Origin: CAVUNY01 sp963843535
Lineage (GTDB): Bacteria; Chloroflexota; Anaerolineae; Anaerolineales; Anaerolineaceae
Direction of reading: 5' to 3'
Length of the DNA: 64,000 bases
Assembly (NCBI GenBank): GCA_963843535.1
Contig: CAWJKU010000004.1
Location: 1,116,001 to 1,180,000 of the forward strand
Within the stretch, counting starts at the first letter, position 1, and every line of letters starts with the position of its first letter. Position numbers and translations under genes: made by a program. Below, in pieces: positions 1 through 8,384 of the stretch. A model generated the notes under the pieces. It was not told the origin of the DNA, ran no database searches, and was given only the letters and a program-made list of their open reading frames with translations.

Positions 1-1613
1 TCGATGAGGCCAACATCGTCGAGGTGACAAAATGGCCGGTTTTACAGACATTGGCCTGGGCGCGCCGCCTGGGAGGATCCGAATCCCCATTAAGCACCAG
101 AGATCAGATGATCGCTGAACGAATAATCAAAGAAATTGAGGACCGTCTGGGTTTCCTGGTAAATGTCGGCCTGGATTACCTGACCCTGCAGCGCTCGGCG
201 ACCACCCTTTCGGGCGGAGAAGCGCAGCGCATTCGCCTGGCAACCCAGATTGGCTCGCGTTTGATGGGCGTGCTGTATGTGCTGGATGAGCCGTCCATCG
301 GTCTACATCCCAGGGACAACACCCGGCTGCTGGAAACTCTTAAAAACCTGCGCGATTTGGGCAATACGGTGCTGGTGGTGGAACATGATGAAGAGACGAT
401 TCGCACTGCGGATTGGATCATCGACCTGGGGCCTGGCGCCGGGGAGCACGGTGGAAAGCTGGTCGCCGAAGGCCCGGTCGCGGATATCCTGGCAAATAAA
501 GAGTCTTTGACCGGCGCATATTTATCGCACCGGCTTCAGGTCCCTCTCCCCAGTATCCGTCGCACGGGCAACGGTAAGCACCTGCGCATCATCGGTGCGC
601 GAGCCAATAACCTCAAAGACCTGACGGTCGAGATTCCCCTGGGGAAATTGGTGTGCATCACCGGGGTTTCAGGATCAGGGAAATCAACCCTGATGGTGGA
701 CATTCTATACAACGTTCTGGCGCGCGAGCTGAATGGGGCCCATACCCAGGCCGGCGATTACGACCGGATCGAAGGGGTGGAGCTGCTGGATAAAATCATT
801 AATATCGACCAGTCGCCCATTGGTCGTTCGCCGCGATCCAATCCCGGAACCTATACCGGCATGTTCGACGAAATTCGAGCCTTATTCGCCGAGCTGTCAG
901 AAAGCAAGATGCGGGGTTATAAAGCCGGGCGCTTTTCATTCAATGTCCATGGAGGCCGCTGTGAAGCCTGCCAGGGCCAGGGCCAGCTGCGGATAGAAAT
1001 GCAGTTCCTGCCAGATGTTTACGTTCCATGCGACGTTTGCCACGGGGCACGCTTTAACCGAGAAACCCTGCAGGTCAAGTTTAAGGGGCACTCCATTGCG
1101 GATGTGTTGAACATGACGGTCGAATCTGGGCTGGCTGCTTTTAATTCCTTTCCCGGCATCCTCTCTAAACTGAAGACACTTTCGGAAGTGGGTCTGGGTT
1201 ATGTGCGCATTGGCCAGCCTGCGACCACATTGTCTGGGGGCGAAGCCCAACGGGTCAAGCTGGCGCGCGAATTATCGCGCCGGGCGACCGGAAAAACTTT
1301 GTATGTGCTGGACGAGCCTTCGGTCGGTCTGCATGCAGCGGACGTCCACCTGTTGATCGAGGTTTTGCAGCGTCTGGTTGAAGCTGGAAACTCGGTCTTG
1401 ATCATCGAGCATAATCTGGATATCATCAAGGTATCCGATTACATCATTGATCTCGGACCGGAAGGCGGAGATCGAGGTGGGGAATTGGTTGCTGCCGGGA
1501 CGCCGGAAGAGGTCTGCCGCACTGCAAATTCATACACGGGCGAATACCTGAAACATTACCTGGCGGACAACCACCAATTGGAGCCACTCGCTAAATCACG
1601 GATTATCAGGTAG
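1..1613 (+). CDS. uvrA: UvrABC excinuclease subunit A, C-terminal part (5' end outside window)
   Basis: UvrA is the ATP-dependent damage-recognition subunit of nucleotide excision repair; it works as a dimer that loads UvrB on lesions. The reading frame is open from base 3, so the gene starts upstream and about 535 of the usual ~940 residues are visible. Seen: the ABC signature LSGGEAQRIRLA and Walker B VLDEPSIGLHP of the first ATPase half, then Walker A GVSGSGKST of the second half, a CxxC...CxxC zinc module (CEACQGQG ... CDVCHG), and a second LSGGEAQRVKLA/LDEPSVGLH block. Order and spacing fit UvrA exactly. The nearest downstream gene is 107 bp away on the same strand and is unrelated. Confidence 0.98.
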   Translation, partial: DEANIVEVTKWPVLQTLAWARRLGGSESPLSTRDQMIAERIIKEIEDRLGFLVNVGLDYLTLQRSATTLSGGEAQRIRLATQIGSRLMGVLYVLDEPSIGLHPRDNTRLLETLKNLRDLGNTVLVVEHDEETIRTADWIIDLGPGAGEHGGKLVAEGPVADILANKESLTGAYLSHRLQVPLPSIRRTGNGKHLRIIGARANNLKDLTVEIPLGKLVCITGVSGSGKSTLMVDILYNVLARELNGAHTQAGDYDRIEGVELLDKIINIDQSPIGRSPRSNPGTYTGMFDEIRALFAELSESKMRGYKAGRFSFNVHGGRCEACQGQGQLRIEMQFLPDVYVPCDVCHGARFNRETLQVKFKGHSIADVLNMTVESGLAAFNSFPGILSKLKTLSEVGLGYVRIGQPATTLSGGEAQRVKLARELSRRATGKTLYVLDEPSVGLHAADVHLLIEVLQRLVEAGNSVLIIEHNLDIIKVSDYIIDLGPEGGDRGGELVAAGTPEEVCRTANSYTGEYLKHYLADNHQLEPLAKSRIIR

Positions 1614-1720
1614 AATGAATTGTTTCCCCTCGGGCAGGCAGCAAGTCTCTGCCCACCAGGAGTCGCTATCCGAAAGAAAGAAACCGGAATGGCGGCACAA
1701 TATTCTACTTAGGAAAATTT

Positions 1721-2488
1721 ATGGCAAAGCGAAGCAACCCTCAAAATGTGATTGATTCATACAAAAGGCGCCAGCGCGTTACTCCGTATGTCATTGGCGG
1801 TCTGGCTGCTCTGCTGGTGATCGCCGGAGTGGTTATCCTCTTCCTGGCGCTCAAGCCTGGAGGATTAGCGCCTGTACCTACAGCGACCGCCACAGAAATC
1901 CCGCCCACAATGACCACCGCTCCCACAGACACCCAACCACCGCCAACAGCGACTCAAACAGCTACTATTACCTCAACCCCGACGCCCACGGTCACCGTAA
2001 CACCCACTGGGCCATTTGAATACAAAGTTTTGGAAAACGACAATTGTTGGGATATAGCGGCCAAGTTCAAGGTGGATTTAAACACGCTGTTGGCGCTCAA
2101 TTCCTTCCCGGCAGGCCAGTGCCCAATTGCTACCGGTCAGACGATTTTGATCCCGGCCCCCGGGCAAACACTACCCACGGTGACACCGGTGGACGTGAGC
2201 AAGCTGCCGCCAGGAACGTTGTTTGAATATATAGTCCAGCCCAACGATACCTTGCGAGCCTTAGCGCTGCAGTTTAACAGCACCCAGCTGGCGATCGTGA
2301 ACCAGAATAAACTGACCGACCCCAACAAATTGGTGCTCGGGCAAAAATTGGTGATCCCGGTGAATATCGCCACCCCGGTGCCGACGACGACCAATACCTC
2401 CTTACCAAGGACCAGCACGCCTGGGCCTTCGCTGACCGCCACAAAACCGGCCGCCACAGCCACTGTTACACCCACAAAGCTGCCGTAG
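1721..2488 (+). CDS. membrane-anchored LysM-domain protein
   Basis: 255 residues. A short basic N-terminus is followed by one membrane helix (about residues 24-46), a Thr/Pro-rich linker (about 52-98, TATPT-like repeats), then two LysM modules (about 99-148 and 168-213; each has the NDxCWDIA / NDTLRALA start and ends in G(Q)xLxIP), and a second Thr/Pro-rich tail. LysM binds N-acetylglucosamine polymers, so the protein is probably held at the cell surface contacting peptidoglycan or a glycan layer. No enzymatic domain is visible. A terminator-like hairpin follows the stop. The exact role is unknown. Confidence 0.85.
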   Translation: MAKRSNPQNVIDSYKRRQRVTPYVIGGLAALLVIAGVVILFLALKPGGLAPVPTATATEIPPTMTTAPTDTQPPPTATQTATITSTPTPTVTVTPTGPFEYKVLENDNCWDIAAKFKVDLNTLLALNSFPAGQCPIATGQTILIPAPGQTLPTVTPVDVSKLPPGTLFEYIVQPNDTLRALALQFNSTQLAIVNQNKLTDPNKLVLGQKLVIPVNIATPVPTTTNTSLPRTSTPGPSLTATKPAATATVTPTKLP

Positions 2489-2512
2489 TACGATCCGTTT
2501 CTTATGAATGGT

Positions 2513-2555
2513 GGGGTTTTGGCAGGGATTAACCACCTGCCAGAACCTCATTTTT
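2513..2555 (+). terminator. Rho-independent terminator after the LysM gene
   Basis: 14-bp hairpin with G-T wobbles: arm 2513-2526 pairs with 2536-2549, loop of 9 nt, followed by a T run at 2551-2555. It lies between the LysM gene and the permease gene on the same strand. Confidence 0.7.
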
Positions 2556-2560
2556 AATCA

Positions 2561-3481
2561 ATGAGCTTTGTAATTGACCTGCTGAGCCAATTCACCGCCG
2601 TATTTCTCGGAATCTTCATCGAAGCCGTGCCATTTCTTCTATTAGGCACCCTGGCATCCGGCCTGGTAGAGGTATTTTTTGATCGTGAAGAGCTGGCGCG
2701 CATTCTGCCTCGCCAACCCTTTCTGGCGGCCCTGACAGGCAGCCTGCTGGGGTTGTTCTTGCCGGTTTGCGAATGCGGCGTCGTCCCTTTAACCAGGCGC
2801 TTATTTCAGAAGGGTGTCCCCAGCGCCGTGGGAATCTCTTTTTTACTGGCAGCGCCGGTGATCAACCCGGTGGTGATTGCCAGCACGTATGCTGCGTTTG
2901 GTTTCAGCCCGGTCTTTTGGGGCAGAATTGCCCTCACCCTGGGTGTGGCGCTGGTGACCGGTCTGGTTTTCTCATTGCAGCCGGATATAAACCAGATTTT
3001 GCGCGATCCTGTGCCTGTTCACGCTCACGACGCCCCTCTGGTCGTTTCCCTGGATGCCCAGCCAGCCGTTGCGCCTTTAGGACAGCGGCTGCGCCAGGTG
3101 GTGATTATCGCCGGGGATGAATTCTTTGAAATGGGGCGGTATCTGGTCATTGGATCCATGATGGCGGCCTTGCTGCAGACTTTCATCCCGCAGCAAGTTC
3201 TGGCGGCCCTCGGGCACGGTCCGGTGCTGTCTGTGGTAGTTATGGCGGCGATCGCCGTGCTGCTCTCGGTTTGCTCCACTGTGGATGCATTTATTGCCCT
3301 GGCGTTTATTGGGCAATTTCCAACGGGTGCGCTGCTTTCTTTCCTGGTCTACGGGCCGATGGTGGATATCAAAAGCACGCTGATGTTCACCCGCGTATTT
3401 CGTCGGCGGGGTGTGGTTTATCTGGTTTTACTGCCGCTGCTGCTCACGCTGGTCAGTACAGCATTGTGGAACCTGTTCTAA
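2561..3481 (+). CDS. YcgR/ArsP-type permease (UPF0718, DUF318)
   Basis: 306-residue polytopic membrane protein of the predicted permease family that includes Bacillus YcgR. Seen: two blocks of hydrophobic helices, the conserved first-half motif LPVCECGVVPL (about residues 67-77), and AAPVINPVV shortly after; a Ser/Cys-containing motif VLLSVCSTVDAF in the second half mirrors it. A hydrophilic loop sits around residues 147-175. The next gene starts 11 bp later and encodes the usual YcgQ-like partner, so the two form a two-gene transport unit. Substrate is not determinable from sequence; metal or metalloid transport has been suggested for relatives. Confidence 0.85.
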   Translation: MSFVIDLLSQFTAVFLGIFIEAVPFLLLGTLASGLVEVFFDREELARILPRQPFLAALTGSLLGLFLPVCECGVVPLTRRLFQKGVPSAVGISFLLAAPVINPVVIASTYAAFGFSPVFWGRIALTLGVALVTGLVFSLQPDINQILRDPVPVHAHDAPLVVSLDAQPAVAPLGQRLRQVVIIAGDEFFEMGRYLVIGSMMAALLQTFIPQQVLAALGHGPVLSVVVMAAIAVLLSVCSTVDAFIALAFIGQFPTGALLSFLVYGPMVDIKSTLMFTRVFRRRGVVYLVLLPLLLTLVSTALWNLF

Positions 3482-3492
3482 AGGATGGTGGT

Positions 3493-4245
3493 ATGGAGGC
3501 TCGCAGGTTTCGCACATTTCAATCACTTATCCTGGCTTTGACCGGTTTTTTCCTGTTGGAGAAAGTATGGAGCGGGAAAATCCTTTTATATATCAACCAG
3601 CGCTTTGTGTTATTGGTTCTATTTGCCGGTGTTCTCCTGATCGCTTGCGCCCAGTTGATCTTCCAGGAACGAAAAAAAGGGTCTGGAGAGGAAGGAAATG
3701 CCCAGGGAGCGGATGCTCACCCTGACCGAGTGGGATCTCGCGCCAAATTGATCTGGATGGTGATTCCCCTGATGCTGGGCTTGCTCGTCCCCCCACGGGC
3801 ATTGGGCACTAGCGCGTTACCCAACCGCGGAATTACCCTCAATTCGCCGTTCACCATACAGAACACGACCAATGCTTTATCAGTAGAGCGTCCGTCTGAC
3901 CAACGCACCGTATTGGATTGGATTCGGGCTTTTCACGCCCAATCCAACCCTCAATCGTTAAATGCTGAGCCGGTCGATGTGATTGGATTTGTCTACCACG
4001 ATCCAAGATTGTCCGTGAACCAGTTTTTGATCGGACGTTACACCATCGCCTGCTGTATCGCGGATGCGACTGCTATCGGTATCACGGTAAATTGGCCGCA
4101 GTCCGCTAACCTGGAGAATAATGCCTGGGTTCGAGTTCAGGGGACAATGGCAGCGGGCGAATTGGAAGGGCAGGCTGTGCCGGTGATTAACGCTGCCCAG
4201 GTGAATCCCATTCAAGAACCTGACCAGCCTTACCTGTTTCCATGA
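3493..4245 (+). CDS. YcgQ-like membrane protein (TIGR03943 / DUF1980)
   Basis: 250 residues from ATG 3493; the frame is open further upstream but that part overlaps the permease gene and looks like shadow. Two hydrophobic segments near the N-terminus, a charged loop, a third helix (about 83-103), then a soluble C-terminal domain with VDVIGFVY and RYTIACCIADA, the pattern of this family's conserved C-terminal half. It follows the YcgR-like permease by 11 bp and overlaps the next gene by 4 bp (ATGA), indicating one operon. The family normally accompanies this permease; biochemical role unproven. Confidence 0.8.
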   Translation: MEARRFRTFQSLILALTGFFLLEKVWSGKILLYINQRFVLLVLFAGVLLIACAQLIFQERKKGSGEEGNAQGADAHPDRVGSRAKLIWMVIPLMLGLLVPPRALGTSALPNRGITLNSPFTIQNTTNALSVERPSDQRTVLDWIRAFHAQSNPQSLNAEPVDVIGFVYHDPRLSVNQFLIGRYTIACCIADATAIGITVNWPQSANLENNAWVRVQGTMAAGELEGQAVPVINAAQVNPIQEPDQPYLFP

Positions 4246-5603
4246 ACCGGACAGCCAGCCATTTTGACCGTTATGTAATTTTGGTCATCGCAGTGCTGGC
4301 GCTGATCCTGGCAGCGGCTGCGCTGGCTGCCAATTTATTCGGATTACAACCGCCGGAACTTCTTCGAAACAATATCGGCGAGCACGGTCCGGTTGGTATT
4401 AAGTTCCGCCAGGCGATGCGGGTTGAAAGCGTGCAGCAGCGCTGGCGCAGCCAACCGCCAGTAGCCGGTCGCTTTTCCTGGAATGATCAGACGCTCTGGT
4501 TCTGGCCCGAAAATGCGCTGGCGTCCGGCTCAGCGGTCACTTTTTTTCTCGATCCAGGGGCGGAGGGTGTTGACGGGCAGGTGATCCGCCAGGCGGCAAG
4601 TTGGGTGGTATCCGTCCGCCCGCCGCAGGTACTTTATTTATCCCCCACGGTGGGCGGCAGTGAGATCTGGCGGGTAGATCAGGATGGCAATAACGCCAGC
4701 CAGGTCACCCATACGGGCGGAAAAGTGTATGATTTTTCGCCGGGCGCGGATGGAGAAACGATCGTCTACGCGATTGAGAACGCGCAGCAGGGCAATGACA
4801 TCCATATCATCGCCCGCGACGGAACAAATGACCGCCTGGTATTGGCCTGCGGAGGAGACAGTTGTATTCAACCGGTGTTATCGTTGGACGGAAACACAAT
4901 TGCGTATAGCCGGACAAGGCTTTCGGTTGTCCAGGGTGAGACATATTCTCCCAACCCCCGCATCTGGACGATAGACCTTTCCAGCGGGGAGACTGCCCCG
5001 TTATTTCAAGATCCTGCCATCAGCGGGGAAGATCCATCATGGTCGCCGGACGGAAATCGCCTCGCGTTTTTTGATCCATCCGCTCACATGATCCATGTGT
5101 TGGATGTCACCACCGGAAAGGATCTATTATTGCGTTCACAGTTGGGGGTCGTGGGGGCGTGGACAGCGGACGGCAGCCAATTGTGGTATGGAGATCTGGT
5201 CAGCAGCGAGACACTGCCATTTGGTAGCGGGTACAAAGTGGATTTGACCGATGACCAGGTGGAGGGGTTGTTCACGAAACTGCAAACGCAGGAAGATTTA
5301 GGCGTTCCCATTCCCAACCCTGACGGGAGCTGGGTGGTGGTCGGGATACGCTATCACAGCGGCAGCTACAGCGAGCAGCTGGTGTTGATGCGCCCGGATG
5401 GTTCGCAGCAAGTTACCATCACCGATGAATTTACCTATTCACACGGCGCGTACAGCTGGGATGCGCAAGGCAAGCAAGTCCTTTACCAGCGCTTTCAGAT
5501 CGGGTCTTCTTCTGCCAGGCCGGAAATATGGATCTGGGACCAGGACAGCGCCACAGCGCGGCAAATTGCTGCCGATGCGGCCCTGCCGGCATGGCTGCCT
5601 TAA
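4242..5603 (+). CDS. TolB-like beta-propeller protein with N-terminal Ig-like (SbsA-type) domain
   Basis: 453 residues. One N-terminal membrane helix (about 12-32), then an Ig-like segment with the SbsA-type pattern (VGIKFRQAM ... LWFWPENAL), then WD40-like PD40 repeats (SWSPDGNRLAFFD, GEDPSWSPDG and others). It probably faces outside, anchored by the helix. It overlaps the YcgQ-like gene by 4 bp, so it is co-expressed with the permease pair. Its stop overlaps the convergent queG stop by 4 bp. Propellers of this kind mediate protein contacts; the partner is unknown. Confidence 0.75.
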   Translation: MNRTASHFDRYVILVIAVLALILAAAALAANLFGLQPPELLRNNIGEHGPVGIKFRQAMRVESVQQRWRSQPPVAGRFSWNDQTLWFWPENALASGSAVTFFLDPGAEGVDGQVIRQAASWVVSVRPPQVLYLSPTVGGSEIWRVDQDGNNASQVTHTGGKVYDFSPGADGETIVYAIENAQQGNDIHIIARDGTNDRLVLACGGDSCIQPVLSLDGNTIAYSRTRLSVVQGETYSPNPRIWTIDLSSGETAPLFQDPAISGEDPSWSPDGNRLAFFDPSAHMIHVLDVTTGKDLLLRSQLGVVGAWTADGSQLWYGDLVSSETLPFGSGYKVDLTDDQVEGLFTKLQTQEDLGVPIPNPDGSWVVVGIRYHSGSYSEQLVLMRPDGSQQVTITDEFTYSHGAYSWDAQGKQVLYQRFQIGSSSARPEIWIWDQDSATARQIAADAALPAWLP

Positions 5604-6739
5604 GCATTTTGGAGAGCTGACTTTATTTCGGCAATAACCTGGAGTTCTTTTTCTGCCAGACCGGCAGCAAATAATGCCCCTTTCGCCTCTTCTCCACCGA
5701 TCCGGCCTAATGCCCAGGCGGCATGCGCGCGCACCATTATTTCAGGTTCCTCTCGGAGAACGGCACTCAATGCCGGAACAACGGCAGGATTTGCCCGGTT
5801 GCCCAGTGCAACGCAAATATTACGCAGGTACCCGCGCCGCCTGGCGCGCAGGATCGGGCTGCGGCGGAACTTACGATTGAACGATTGCGGCGTAATCGAC
5901 AGCTCACCGATTAGATCTGCGGGTTGGGTCTCAGGCGATCTTGGCAAGGCTATCTCAGGCCGGGCAGAAGCAAAGCGGATATTCCAGGGGCAAACCTGCT
6001 GGCACACGTCACATCCGAATATCCAATCGCCTTGGTAGGGACGTAGATCAGGGGCGATTTCCACTTTATTTTCGATTGTCAAATATGAGATGCAGCGAGT
6101 GGCATCGAGGGTGCGGTTGGGTAAGATGCATTCAGTCGGGCAGGCATCGATGCAGCGCGTGCACGAGCCGCAGAAATCATGGCGGATGGCCGTATCGGGC
6201 GCTAACGGGATATCCCAAAGAATTTCCGCAAGCAGGAAATAGGAGCCGTATTGGGGGGATATGAGGCACGAATTCTTTCCGATCCAACCCAGTCCGGCGC
6301 GCACGGCGACTTCTCGCTCCAGGATAGGGCTGGTATCGGTATATCCCTTCCATATCACCGGCTGGCCGAGCCTTTTCTGGGCAAAAAGCGCCAGCTGCTC
6401 CAGCAGCGGCGGAATGGTGAGGTGGTAATCTTCTCCGGCTGCGTAGGCCGCGACCTTTCCTGTATTCTCATTATCTACTTTATCGATTCCTTCGACCGGG
6501 GCATTGTATGCAAAACCCAATGCCAGAATAGACTTCACCTCCGGCAGGATCAAATGCGGGTCAGACCGGCGCAAACGGGCTCGTTCCGTCTCCAGGTAAG
6601 CCATTTGGCCGTGATGCCCTGCCTCAAGCCATTTCTCAAAGGTCGGATAAGAAGATGGTATATCAGGAACGGTCATCCCTGCGAGAAGAAAGCCGAGGCG
6701 GTGGGCCTCGGCTAGTATTTCAAACTTCAAATTCAACAT
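5600..6739 (-). CDS. queG: epoxyqueuosine reductase QueG
   Basis: 379 residues. QueG carries out the last step of queuosine biosynthesis in tRNA, reducing epoxyqueuosine with cobalamin and two 4Fe-4S clusters. Seen: N-terminal cobalamin-binding region, EREVAVRAGLGWIGKN segment, the ferredoxin-type CGSCTRCIDACP and the second cluster motif CDVCQQVCPWN, then a short HEAT-like repeat tail (AHAAWALGRIGG). Length fits the family. It lies 15 bp behind the upstream lipoprotein gene on the same strand. No clear ribosome-binding site precedes the ATG at 6739, so translation may depend on the upstream gene. Confidence 0.95.
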   Translation of the reverse strand: MLNLKFEILAEAHRLGFLLAGMTVPDIPSSYPTFEKWLEAGHHGQMAYLETERARLRRSDPHLILPEVKSILALGFAYNAPVEGIDKVDNENTGKVAAYAAGEDYHLTIPPLLEQLALFAQKRLGQPVIWKGYTDTSPILEREVAVRAGLGWIGKNSCLISPQYGSYFLLAEILWDIPLAPDTAIRHDFCGSCTRCIDACPTECILPNRTLDATRCISYLTIENKVEIAPDLRPYQGDWIFGCDVCQQVCPWNIRFASARPEIALPRSPETQPADLIGELSITPQSFNRKFRRSPILRARRRGYLRNICVALGNRANPAVVPALSAVLREEPEIMVRAHAAWALGRIGGEEAKGALFAAGLAEKELQVIAEIKSALQNA

Positions 6740-6754
6740 GGTAAATATCGACCA

Positions 6755-7417
6755 TTATTTTACTTTGATGGTCAGGGTGAAAGAACCGAAATTTCTGCCT
6801 TCCGGATTGGTGATTACCCAAATGCCGGTGTATTCGCCTTGTTTATCCGGGGCGCGCATATCCACCGAGATTTTGGCCTGTCCATTTGGCTTAACCGTCT
6901 GTCCAATCGAACCATCTTTAGCATCAAATCGATCGCCACCGTAAAAACGCACCAGATAGGTCTGATCCCAGGTGGTCGTCCCCACATTTTTAAGGGTCCA
7001 GACTTGGGTAAAGCCTTCGCTGCGCTGGTAGGTGGTATTATCCGCGACGGACTGTGAGACGTATACCATTTTGTCAGCGGATGACACTGGCGGCTGGGTG
7101 CCCAGCGTGGCTGTTGGCTTTGCCGTGCCGGCCCCTGTGGTCAGGGTGGGAGCCTGAGTATTTGCGCCCATCGGCGTGCTGCTGGGGCGCAGGGTGGCAG
7201 TTGGGCCCTGGGTCTCGGTTGGCTGTGGCGTATTGGTCGGCTTTGGGGTTAATTTGGCATTATTGGTAATCTGAGCTTGCACGGTTTGTGCAACTTCAGT
7301 GTAAACCACTTTGGGATCCACCGTTGGGGTCTGAGCTGCCTGACCACCGCATCCGGTCATCAGAAGCATAGTGGCAATTAATAGCAGCAGCACTAGCCCA
7401 TTTTGTCTTTTCTTCAT
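6755..7417 (-). CDS. lipoprotein with C-terminal NBR1-type Ig-like domain
   Basis: 220 residues starting at 7417, chosen because GGAGG lies 8 nt upstream and it opens a lipoprotein signal peptide (basic MKKRQN, hydrophobic stretch, lipobox LMTGC). A long frame continues upstream but has no such signal. After the lipobox comes a Thr/Pro/Gln-rich linker (PTNTPQPTET-like), then a ~100-residue domain with WTLKNVGTTTWD, VRFYGGD and GEYTGIWVITN, the hallmark of the Ig-like domain named after human NBR1 and common in surface proteins of this phylum. Probably a surface adhesion or substrate-contact protein. Confidence 0.8.
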   Translation of the reverse strand: MKKRQNGLVLLLLIATMLLMTGCGGQAAQTPTVDPKVVYTEVAQTVQAQITNNAKLTPKPTNTPQPTETQGPTATLRPSSTPMGANTQAPTLTTGAGTAKPTATLGTQPPVSSADKMVYVSQSVADNTTYQRSEGFTQVWTLKNVGTTTWDQTYLVRFYGGDRFDAKDGSIGQTVKPNGQAKISVDMRAPDKQGEYTGIWVITNPEGRNFGSFTLTIKVK

Positions 7418-7548
7418 CGCATCCTCCAAAATTTTTGAAAACAGTGACGCGCAAATTGTCAACCGGTATGGAATAATTGTCAAGGGATACCTCGGATTGC
7501 AATAATGATATTATCCTGTAGGATGGTAGAATCGAACAAGGTGAAGAC

Positions 7549-8358
7549 ATGGAAGGAATTGCAGATCAAGACTATTTAAAAAATAGGCAGTATAAAAAGC
7601 CAGATAACCTGGTGGCGCGCCAGAATATCCATCAACGATTCAGCACCAATTCGTATGGATGGTTTCGCTGGCTGTTTGGTGTTTTGGGGATTGGGGATGG
7701 TGAGCGGGTGCTGGAAGTGGGCTGCGGCCCGGCAAACCTGTGGATTACACAACGCGACCGCCTTCCGGATGGGGTCAGCGTGGTCTGTATTGACCTGTCG
7801 CAGGGCATGTTGGAAACCGCGAAATCAGCCTTGAAAGAGGATGACCGGTTCACGTTTCTGTGCGGTGATGCCCAGGCAATCTCGTTCGGGGACAGCACTT
7901 TTGATATCGTCACCGCCAATCACATGTTGTATCATGTGCCCAATATCCAGCAAGCTGTGAGTGAAATTAGGCGGGTTTTGCGTTCTGCTGGGCGGCTGGC
8001 AGCCGCGACGAATGGCGTGGGGCATATGCAAGAATTACACGACCTGGTGCGGCGCGTGGTACCGGCTTACCTGCCCGCCAATGAAAGCGCCTCCCGGTTT
8101 GGACTGGAAAATGGACCGGCGCAGCTCTCTACATCTTTCTCGAAAATTGTTGTAAAAACTTACCCGGATTCTCTGTGGGTAACCGAAATCGAGCCCCTGG
8201 TCGACTATATCGGTTCGATGTGGGGTTTGTGGGGCTTTTCCACAACCTGGGACGAAGATTGCCAAACGCGAATCAGGAATGAGCTGGCAAAGGAATTCGC
8301 CGGCTCCGGCGGTTATTCAATTCAAAAATCCACCGGGATCATTCTCGCTGAAAATTAG
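7549..8358 (+). CDS. class I SAM-dependent methyltransferase
   Basis: 269 residues of Rossmann-like methyltransferase fold (Methyltransf_11 type). Motif I is VLEVGCGPANLW (about residues 50-61), an acidic residue ends strand 2 (VVCIDLSQGM), the adenine loop is CGDAQAISF, and post-motif region FDIVTANHMLYHV is typical of small-molecule methyltransferases. The substrate cannot be read from the sequence. It is transcribed divergently from the NBR1 lipoprotein gene. A TAGAAT box at 7527-7532 could serve as -10. Confidence 0.85.
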   Translation: MEGIADQDYLKNRQYKKPDNLVARQNIHQRFSTNSYGWFRWLFGVLGIGDGERVLEVGCGPANLWITQRDRLPDGVSVVCIDLSQGMLETAKSALKEDDRFTFLCGDAQAISFGDSTFDIVTANHMLYHVPNIQQAVSEIRRVLRSAGRLAAATNGVGHMQELHDLVRRVVPAYLPANESASRFGLENGPAQLSTSFSKIVVKTYPDSLWVTEIEPLVDYIGSMWGLWGFSTTWDEDCQTRIRNELAKEFAGSGGYSIQKSTGIILAEN

Positions 8359-8384
8359 GTGCCAAAGGCTTCAGCCAAAAGATT

